Shown here: positions 56,284-64,000 of the stretch, piece after piece
Position numbering within the stretch: the stretch's first letter is position 1
How the letters are laid out: every line of letters starts with the position of its first letter
DNA from: Purpureocillium takamizusanense
Lineage: Eukaryota > Ascomycota > Sordariomycetes > Hypocreales > Ophiocordycipitaceae
DNA: 64,000 nucleotides
Reading direction: 5' to 3'
NCBI RefSeq assembly: GCF_022605165.1
Contig: NC_063077.1
Span: 682,001-746,000, forward strand
Notes under the pieces: generated by a model
Told to the model about the DNA's origin: nothing
The model's input: only the letters and a program-made list of their open reading frames with translations
Databases searched by the model: none
Translations under genes and position numbers: made by a program

Positions 56284-57069
56284 ATGTCTGCAATCGAAAA
56301 CTTCATCGAATCCCGGGTCGCGTCAACCGAACAAGCTCTCGAAATCGGCGACGGATGCCACTGGGACGAGGCAGCAGCCCTGGGCGACTTTCTCAACGGC
56401 AACGTGACGGCCGAAGACGCTGCGATAGCCATAACGGCACCCCTTCTACGAGAGACCAAGCCTTCCGCTGCCATGTACCGGCTGATGGGATTCCTCTGCG
56501 AAGCGCTTGTGGAGCTAAGCGACCATCGCAAGCAACTCCTAGATCTCCTAGAGGCAATTCAAGCGCTCCCACCGTCCGACCAGATTGACTGGCCGCGGCT
56601 CCCAGGCTTCGGAAACATGTGGGCCGACTTGTATCGGCTGCACATGCACGGACACGACCACTGGGAGACGTCGGAGACGCCTCTCACGGACACGAGGAAA
56701 CGTGAGCTGTGTCGACATGAGGAGGCTGTCGCCGCGGCCGAGGCCGACATGTTTCTCCGCGGTGTGGGTGGCGTTACGGCCCGTTGGGGTTACGAGTGGT
56801 TGAGCTTGGTGCACTGGCAACGTCCGGGAATGGCCGTGTTCATGAGGGGTGCGTACGTCTGGCTGGCAAAGGCAGGCGGGCGTCTGAAAGACCAACTCGA
56901 GCCGGACAAGGTATCTAGTTACGGCCATCCGTCGAGGGTTAAAGCCGCAATGCCAGAGCATTGGGAGGCTTGGAGGTGGTCATTCTTGCGGATCAGTGAA
57001 GAGGTAGAGGCCTTTGCGGCTGATGATAGGGAGGTTGCAGGAGAATGTTACAAGCTGATGGAAACATGA
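56284..57069 (+). CDS. DUF3632 family protein
   Basis: Single-exon, 261-residue, mostly helical cytosolic protein, starting at MSAIENFIES. Family-like features are the early acidic helix, LMGFLCEALVELSDHRKQLL in the middle, and the C-terminal GHPSRVKAAMPEHWEAWRWS. FGNMWADLYRLHMHGHDHWE lies between. DUF3632 is a fungal family of unknown function, often near accessory or secondary-metabolism genes. No signal peptide or membrane helix. Confidence 0.75.
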   Translation: MSAIENFIESRVASTEQALEIGDGCHWDEAAALGDFLNGNVTAEDAAIAITAPLLRETKPSAAMYRLMGFLCEALVELSDHRKQLLDLLEAIQALPPSDQIDWPRLPGFGNMWADLYRLHMHGHDHWETSETPLTDTRKRELCRHEEAVAAAEADMFLRGVGGVTARWGYEWLSLVHWQRPGMAVFMRGAYVWLAKAGGRLKDQLEPDKVSSYGHPSRVKAAMPEHWEAWRWSFLRISEEVEAFAADDREVAGECYKLMET

Positions 57070-60000
57070 AGGCCAGTCATTATGGCAAAGGCGCTCAATA
57101 CAGTTGTTAATTGTTTTGTATGCGCAGTGTCTCGGGTCCTAGAAGCGGTTTGTTTCTCCTTCCTGACGAGTTCCTTGCTCCTTGCATAGTACCGTTTGTT
57201 TCTGAAATTCGGCCAGCTTGTGTGGCTTCCATAGACATGATCGCTGCTTTGGACAAAACTTTTGCTCGACTATGCCAGTGTTGTGGGTTGACTCTCAAGA
57301 CGAGATATTTGTCGGGCCTGAACTCCCTATGTAAACCCTGAGCCCAAGGAGACTCACGGTAAGAAAAGCAATTGCATGCCCCTCGCATTCTAAGGCAGCA
57401 CGATCTCCCTGCGTGCTTTATGAATTTGATACGGACCTCGTAAGTCTTTTAAAAAGCGAACTAAATGCCATGAAGCGTATTGGGTAAGTGCCTCAACGAC
57501 ACATGGACATTCAATCTCCGTAACATTGCCTCCGGCCCAATCAAGATACAGCAGCACTCTAAAGCATAAAGCACTACAATATTGAAGAGGGCAAGCTGGC
57601 TTTAGACTTAACACACACTTGGAGACCCGCCTGGCTCGCCGGCACGGCGACATGTTGATCTGCTAGACCCCGGATTGGGACGGACAAAGTCTTGGCCACA
57701 AAGGCGACCGGGGGGGGGAGGATCGCAGCCATGTTGTCTATTCTTGTGTCAAGCCCCCCAAAAAGCACAAGGCTAGCTATGATTCTTCAACCGAATCCCT
57801 TAATCGTCAACCACATGTCCGATATCTCTCTACTTGGCCGACCAAGTCGTCACTTGGGCGACTTCCGAATGCTGCCATTCCCACATGCGTTGGATAACCC
57901 ACGTGCAAGGCCTCAACTGTCCGGGGGGAGGGCATCTTCCAACGCAAGGCATCTCTGCAGCAACGTGCGTGGCGACGACCAATTCGGCACAGTCTCTGAA
58001 ACCCTCGACGCGCTCCTATTTGCGTGTCGTGACAGCGGGATGGGTGCGGGAGGCGAGCCGTGGCGGGGTGCGTCCGCGTCCATCTACAAAGGGCAAATGG
58101 TTTTGAATCGTCCGTGCTCCATGTCCTGGCCTGCGCCTGCCTCGTTGGCACACGCCCGCGCCTTCTTGCGAGCTCTTCCTCGTGCACGGGATGGCCGAGT
58201 TTGATGCAATCGCAACCCCCCGTCCGTCTCCACAGCCCCGGCTCCATCTCTGAAGTGCGCGCCCCGGGGCAGTTACTGCCTCACATGAAGGCTATCGCTA
58301 ACTAGAGAGTAGATCTCATCGATGACGAAGACCCCCTCCGACTGTACGGTGCCGCGTCTCGAGTTCGGGTCCGACACACATTCACGGTTTCTCGACATCG
58401 TCATGCGTCCAGCCCGGCACCGTGGCTCCGTGGCGCCTCCCGGCCGGGCACGCGCGCGCATGGCACGATTCCCCGCCCAGGAGACATGGGTCAGTGTTTT
58501 TTCGCTAATGACCATTGTCGCGCTTGACTTTGCGGCATAGCGCTGGTCGGAGACGGTCGGGGCTGCGGCAACAAGACTCCTCCGAGGCGTGAGTTGTTTA
58601 CTTGCAAGACAGCGAGCGCTCCTGTGCGCCTTCAGTCATCGACGTTCGAGGGCCGCCGAGTCCGACAAAACCCATGCGAACATCGTCTACTGTAGGAGGA
58701 TGCGTACGTACTCATTCCTTGCAGGGATCCGCAATCGCCGTGTCCGCTGACAACCGGTAGGTGGCCGGCCTTGCCGATGCCGTCCCTGTCGCCAGCATGC
58801 TGCTTGGTTCCATGACATGCCCTCCCTCGGCGTTTCGCTCGGTGATGTGCTCCTGGCAACGCTCGCAGGCTTGCTTCAACGCGCCCGACAAGAGCGGCGG
58901 CACACTGCTGGGGGCGACTTTGGCTGGCAACGGTTCGGGTTCATCAATGGTTCACGCAGCGCCGTGTGCTCCGTGCCTCCATGTGGCTGCTGACGGCCGC
59001 TGTCTAGGCTTCCCTTTCCTCTGGGACTGGACAACAGACAGCCCGGACATTGAGCTGAATCGTTGTCAAGGACCCCCATGCAATAAGCTTCTGGTGCGTG
59101 CGCACGTGTCGAGTCTGTCACGGCCAGGATCAAAAGCCAGCCACGCGCCAGGCTTTCTAGAAGAACAAGAACGCGGTTCCAGAAGATGCCGCGTCTCCCG
59201 TCAGGCAGCAGGGCATCAACCCCTTGTTGGTGGCCATGTCCGACCTGCTCCGGGAGATATACAACGATGTCGTAATCCTCGGGGGCGGATGCAGGTACAA
59301 AGGCACGATGCTGGCCTCTCCAGCCTCGTCGAGTAGCGCACGTGCTGCCATCCGCCTCCCGCAGCTACAGCACTGGCGACTCTGCATCCTCGCGTGAATA
59401 ATAGTGCGCGGCATGTCGGCACGTTTGCTACCGTCTTGCGTGCCTTGACGAAGAATAAGAGACGTGCTGCCTTCGCCGGCGCCGAAGCGGCGACGATGTG
59501 AGGGCCTCGAACATGGCCACTTATGCATGGGGTGGTGTCAGGCCCGGACAAGTGTTGTCCAGCTAGGACAAATCACCGGCGCATCGACTACAATTAACCA
59601 ACCCAATTACACCATGCGCATTATACTTGCACGTAGAGATATGGCTTGGAGTTGCCCTTTGTGGTGCACAGGCTGCGGCAGGGGCTGATACTGTGTTCGC
59701 CCCGTCAAAGGTAATTTGTTTCGAGGCGTCATGCAGCGGTGACTACATACGATGGCGCACTCGCTACCGTCTGAAGAAGCGATGCCTCTGGGTTCCGCTG
59801 ACAATCTGCACATGGCTCATTCTCATATAGAGAAGACGATTATTGGAATGGCAAAACGAGACGAAGGACTAAGCGGAGTTTAAAGTCCCAATATAGAGCA
59901 AGACGCAATTCAGGGGCCGCGATGGTTTCACGCCGCCTAGACCACATCATTCGACCGAGAACGTCAGAGGCATCTGGCCCAGTGCGCTGTCAAAGCTTAC

Positions 60001-60210
60001 CACTCGACCATCTGCTGCCCGTGTATAAGATCATGGCATCCCAGGCGTCGACAACGTCATCATTTCATGGTGCAGTCATCGACAATGCCCCCTTAACCCA
60101 GCGCCAGCGTAGCTGCCCACGCTGCCTTATATTATTCACCGCGATCCCTGCGAGACGGAAATCACACTCTCTCTATCTTATACGTATACATATAGGCCGC
60201 GCGTTTGGTT
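57070..60210. other. Gene-poor stretch of 3.1 kb
   Basis: Short overlapping frames only, none with a domain or sensible splice structure. The longest, about 190 codons at 58761-59336, lacks features. The right end is the OPT promoter, with a TATA-like TATACGTATACATATA at about 60179-60194. Confidence 0.4.
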
Positions 60211-62889
60211 ATGGATCAGACGGCTCGAGACATGGATGCCCCCAAGCCCCTGGGCGCCTCTGGACGCTCCGCGACTGCTGGTTCTGGGAGCACCCTCACC
60301 CCCGTCAAGACAACCCGCACGGCCGACTCGTCCGACGCCGATACCCTCGGGGAGAACAAGGACTATAATAACGATGGCGAAAAGCCTGGCTCGGCGTCCA
60401 GCGTCACTACCGTCGCGCTTTCCGAGGATGAGGTCCGCGCCGCTCTCCGCGCCCTCATCGAGGAGCACGAGATGGATCAAAACTTCTGCCACGATACCCT
60501 CAACCGAGCCAGGAAATACCTCGCGAAGCTTCCTCCACCAGGTAAGACCCCGGCCGAAGCAGGCGCGGACATCGAGTCCGGACAGTCCATCCTCGACGAC
60601 TTCAAGGCCCAGGAGGAGCTCGCCCGCAACGACTCGGCGTACCCCGAGGTCCGCGCCGTCGTCGACCCAACCGACGACCCCACGCTGCCCGTGGCGACGT
60701 TCCGCGTCTTCTTCCTCGGCACCTTCTTCTGCCTCTTTGGCGCGGCGCTGCACCAGTTCTTCTCCCTGCGCATGCCCACCATCCACATCAGCACGCATGT
60801 CGTGCAGCTGCTCACCCTCCCCATGGGCCTCTTCCTCGCGCGGTTCCTGCCCAAGCGCGTCTGGACGCTCCGTCTCCCTCGCACGGCCAAGTCCTGGAGC
60901 TTCAGCTTGAACCCGGGCCCGTTCAACCAAAAGGAGCATCTCCTCATCGCCATCATGGCCAACGTCTCGTTTGCCGGCCACCATAACGGCGCCTACGTCA
61001 TCTCCATCATCCAGGTCCTGAAGCTTCCCATGTTCTATGGCGAAAAGGTCCTCTCCAACAGCGTTCCGTGGCAGGTCATCACCGTCCTCGCCACGCAGCT
61101 TCTTGGCTACGGCTGCGCAGGCGTGGCCCGCCGGTTCCTCGTCTATCCCCCGGCCATGATCTGGCCCAGGGCGTTGGGTAACATTGCGTTGGCCAAGGCG
61201 CTTCATTCGGATAGGGGCCTCAAGTCGCTGCCGGCCGTCAATGGCTGGACCATGACACGGTATCGCTTCTTCGCCATCGCCTTCGGCGGCATGTTTCTCT
61301 GGTTCTGGATCCCCAATTACCTATTCCAAGCCATTTCACTCTTCAACTGGCCGACGTGGATCTCCCCCGGCAGCGTCACGCTCGCCCTCGTCATGGGCAG
61401 CACTTGCGGCCTCGGCATCAACCCGCTCTCTTCGCTGGACTGGAACGTCGCCACACACCACGCCGACCCCATCGTCACGCCACTCTTCGCGCTGTCAAAC
61501 TACGCGACGGGCATGGCCATCTTTGGTTTCATCGTCGCCCCGATCATATACTTCAAGAACTTTTGGAACACGGGCTACCTCCCCATCAACAGCAACAAGC
61601 CTTTTGACAACACTGGCGGACGCTACAATATCAGCCGCATTGTCGGCCCGGATCTGACCATTAACGAGGCTGCTTACTACGACTACAGCGTGCCGTGGCT
61701 GTCTGCTACCAAGGTCATATACCTAGCCGTGTACTTTTGCCTGTATGCCTCGTTACCGGTGCACCTCGCGCTCTGGTTCCGCAGGGACATCGTCAGGGGG
61801 TTCCGGGGCTTCTTTAGCCGCAACAAGGACCGGCAGCACAAGTTCGACGACATTCACAACCGTCTCATGGAGGCGTACGAGGAATGCCCGCACTGGTGGT
61901 ATCTCGCGACGCTGGGAATCTCCTTGATCTTTGCCATCCTCTCTGCCGTCTTGTGGCCGACGGACATGCCCGTGTGGGGCATCTTCCTCGCCGTTACCTT
62001 CACCCTCGCTCTGCAGATCCCCCTGGGCATGCTCCTCGCCATCACCAACAAGGAGGTGTCCACGGCCATCCTGGCCATGGTCGTCGGCGGATACGTGCTC
62101 GAGGGCCGGACGGTGCCCAACATGATCTTCAAGATGTACACCTTCATGTCCACGTCCCAGTCGCTGCACTTCATCGGAGACTTGAAGATTGCTCATTATG
62201 CCAAGCTACCGCCGCGCTGGGTCTTTGCGGCGCAGATGTATGCCACCATCTTGGCCGCGTTCGTCTCACTCGGCGTGAACCACTGGCAGCTGCGCAACAT
62301 CCCTAACATTTGTCGCGACAACCAAAAGGACCGTTTCTCGTGCCCCTCCACCCACTCATACTACCTCACCACGGTCCTCTGGGGCGTTGTCGGGCCTCGA
62401 CGGCTCTTCGGAGCCGAGGGCCACTACAGGCCCATCACCTACTTCGTGCCCATCGGCATCGCCCTCCCCGCCATCACGTACTACTTTGCGAGGCGGTGGC
62501 CCACGTCCTTCTGGCGCCGCTTCAACGCGCCCGTCTTCTTCGGCGGTGCGCTGGGCTGGGCCCCGTACAACTGGACGTATATCCACGGCTCTATCATCCT
62601 GGGCGTCGTTTTCAACTTCTTCATCAAGAAGCGCGCCGAGGGCTGGTGGGGGCGGTACGCGTACGTCATGTCGGGCTCGTTCCAGGCGGCCTGCGGCGTC
62701 GCGGCGCTCGTCATGTATTTCTGCTTGCAGGCCTGGAACATCAACATCAACTGGGTTGGCAACACTATTGGAAAGCAGGGCGTCGATGGAGGCGGCTGGA
62801 GAGACGCAGCGGGACACAAGGTCAAGTGCGCGAACCTCCACCTTGCCCCAGGCGCTCATTTCTCCAACGGCTTCGAGTATCATCATTGA
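60211..62889 (+). CDS. OPT-family oligopeptide transporter
   Basis: Intronless 892-residue transporter. The start is taken at MDQTARDMD, since the frame before it opens without an ATG. About 165 hydrophilic residues precede the membrane domain, including ALSEDEVRAALRALIEEHEM. Oligopeptide-transporter marks are NPGPFNQKEHLLIAIMANVS (the NPGPFxxKEH signature), GLGINPLSSLDWNV, KFDDIHNRLMEAYEECPHWW and the late ICRDNQKDRFSCPSTHSYY. Fungal OPTs are proton-coupled importers of small peptides, glutathione or, in some branches, siderophore-type ligands. The NPGPF/KIH-type motif places this in the peptide branch, not the yellow-stripe branch. Confidence 0.93.
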   Translation: MDQTARDMDAPKPLGASGRSATAGSGSTLTPVKTTRTADSSDADTLGENKDYNNDGEKPGSASSVTTVALSEDEVRAALRALIEEHEMDQNFCHDTLNRARKYLAKLPPPGKTPAEAGADIESGQSILDDFKAQEELARNDSAYPEVRAVVDPTDDPTLPVATFRVFFLGTFFCLFGAALHQFFSLRMPTIHISTHVVQLLTLPMGLFLARFLPKRVWTLRLPRTAKSWSFSLNPGPFNQKEHLLIAIMANVSFAGHHNGAYVISIIQVLKLPMFYGEKVLSNSVPWQVITVLATQLLGYGCAGVARRFLVYPPAMIWPRALGNIALAKALHSDRGLKSLPAVNGWTMTRYRFFAIAFGGMFLWFWIPNYLFQAISLFNWPTWISPGSVTLALVMGSTCGLGINPLSSLDWNVATHHADPIVTPLFALSNYATGMAIFGFIVAPIIYFKNFWNTGYLPINSNKPFDNTGGRYNISRIVGPDLTINEAAYYDYSVPWLSATKVIYLAVYFCLYASLPVHLALWFRRDIVRGFRGFFSRNKDRQHKFDDIHNRLMEAYEECPHWWYLATLGISLIFAILSAVLWPTDMPVWGIFLAVTFTLALQIPLGMLLAITNKEVSTAILAMVVGGYVLEGRTVPNMIFKMYTFMSTSQSLHFIGDLKIAHYAKLPPRWVFAAQMYATILAAFVSLGVNHWQLRNIPNICRDNQKDRFSCPSTHSYYLTTVLWGVVGPRRLFGAEGHYRPITYFVPIGIALPAITYYFARRWPTSFWRRFNAPVFFGGALGWAPYNWTYIHGSIILGVVFNFFIKKRAEGWWGRYAYVMSGSFQAACGVAALVMYFCLQAWNININWVGNTIGKQGVDGGGWRDAAGHKVKCANLHLAPGAHFSNGFEYHH

Positions 62890-64000
62890 CAGTGAGTGGG
62901 CCACGGGGGCGGTTTCGACCTGCCCTGAGCCGGAATGGGAGTGAGCCGTTGACTTTGGATTTTCACTTTGGGCCTTGATCTTGTTGTAATTTTATACGTT
63001 CCGGCAGGCACGGGCATAGAGGAGACGACGGGTTCTGTCGAGACGGCACGGCGGTCTTTTCCCAAGATGTTCTAATGAGCGGGTAGAAACTCGATGGCTC
63101 TTGTTCATGTAGCGAAGACTTCCACAAGAGATGTATAACACTGGCATCAAGGCAACATACGAAGTTGACATGGCGCTGCCACTCAATAGGCAATGTGACT
63201 GGCCGCAGCTCATGATGTCTGTAGAGGGGCAGGTTCATGCTCCTCTGCTGTACATACGCGTCTGCGAGCGGAAGTGACGACAGCCCGCTGACGGCATGGA
63301 CCACCCGGCCACGAGTACGTCAAGTGAGTGCGCTTATGACGAAGGCCGACGCGCGGACTCAGGCAAAAGGATATCGCAAATCCGATAGATCCGCCCTGGG
63401 CCGTCCACGGCCAGCATGAGGACAGGCCCGGTGAGCCTGGAACCGGAATACATGGACGAGATTCATCAGCGGTTTCCAGCATCTTTGTCATACCGAGAGA
63501 GGTTTCCAGCTTTTGGTGTCGCGATGGTCATGCCAGTGGCATCCACAGAGCGAGCGCTTCCCAGACTGACTGCGGATCATGCGTGGGCAAAGAAGCTGCT
63601 GACGGACAGTCCACTTCGCGCTGAGTGGCAAACGTTTCCACTTGCGTCTAGACTCGCCAGAGACAACTAATCCAAGGCACCAATGGCATCTGCTGTGTCT
63701 GCCTGGGACTCGTGACTTGGATGGCTTACATCCCGGCCATGATGGTCGAGGCTCGGAAGAGGATGGGGGTCCTTGTCCCGTGTTGTCAGTTGATACAGGC
63801 AGCAGAGTTGGGGTCATCTCCCCGAAGCGCGCGGTAGGCATCGTCGGGCTCTCTACAACACCCTGCGGCGGACCAAGTCCGCATGCACAAAGACATTAAA
63901 GTCGCCGTTTCGGTTGTGGCCGGTTACGTCCGACGTGAAAACGGGCAGGAAGCAAACAGACGCAAGAGCCAACAAATACCACCGTACCAGTCGCTAAGAA
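62890..64000. other. Downstream region to window end
   Basis: No supportable gene. Short frames at 63416-63670 and 63488-63841 overlap on opposite strands and have no domain. A gene partly beyond the window edge cannot be excluded. Confidence 0.4.

Noticed and set aside
58761..59336. 191-codon plus-strand frame
   Set aside because: No recognisable motif, and overlapping frames on both strands are similarly open. Not enough to call a gene.

Overview
This window is a nuclear chromosome segment of a filamentous ascomycete. I infer Sordariomycetes, probably Hypocreales. The reasons are short introns (48-161 bp) with GT-AG or GC-AG ends and CTAAC/CTGAC branch sites, GC-rich coding sequence, and fungus-restricted families (HET, DUF4360, DUF3632, AA1-like, BIM1-like). 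An AT-rich block that looks RIP-mutated (repeat-induced point mutation) lies at the left end. Genus cannot be decided from sequence alone. I joined exons by hand from splice signals, reading frame and family conservation, so junctions are predictions.

Layout. 1-11.6 kb is accessory and gene-poor. It holds a 15-bp tandem repeat, an AT-rich block, an LTR-like relic, two atypical kinase-like genes, a chromodomain relic, a Zn-binding/F-box-like fungal orphan with an unclear first junction, and a DUF4360 secreted protein, followed by about 3 kb without a supportable gene. 11.6-22.3 kb holds a sugar transporter, an isochorismatase-like hydrolase, a TRP/Yvc1-like channel with a 29-nt microexon, a membrane RING-H2 ligase, an AA1-like secreted protein and a peroxisomal (SKL) enoyl-CoA hydratase. 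22.8-32.8 kb holds a HET protein, a bZIP factor, two MFS transporters and a SAM methyltransferase. This resembles a small cluster without a backbone enzyme.

33.6-50 kb holds an orphan seven-helix membrane protein with a long tail, an ArsB/citrate-type (IT superfamily) transporter, a divergent WGR-PARP protein that appears to lack the catalytic glutamate, a covalent-flavin BBE oxidoreductase and a full ABCC transporter. 51.4-57 kb holds a BIM1-like copper-binding GPI protein divergent from a ferric/cupric reductase, a plausible metal-uptake pair, and then a DUF3632 protein. 60.2-62.9 kb is an oligopeptide (OPT) transporter.

Overall the window is rich in membrane transport: sugar, two MFS, IT, ABCC, OPT, a cation channel and a metalloreductase. 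Self/non-self (HET), secreted-protein and stress-signalling genes lie among them. No rRNA, CRISPR array or intact transposon is seen. The strongest leads are the PARP-like protein with an altered active site, the BIM1/reductase pair and the orphan 7-TM protein.
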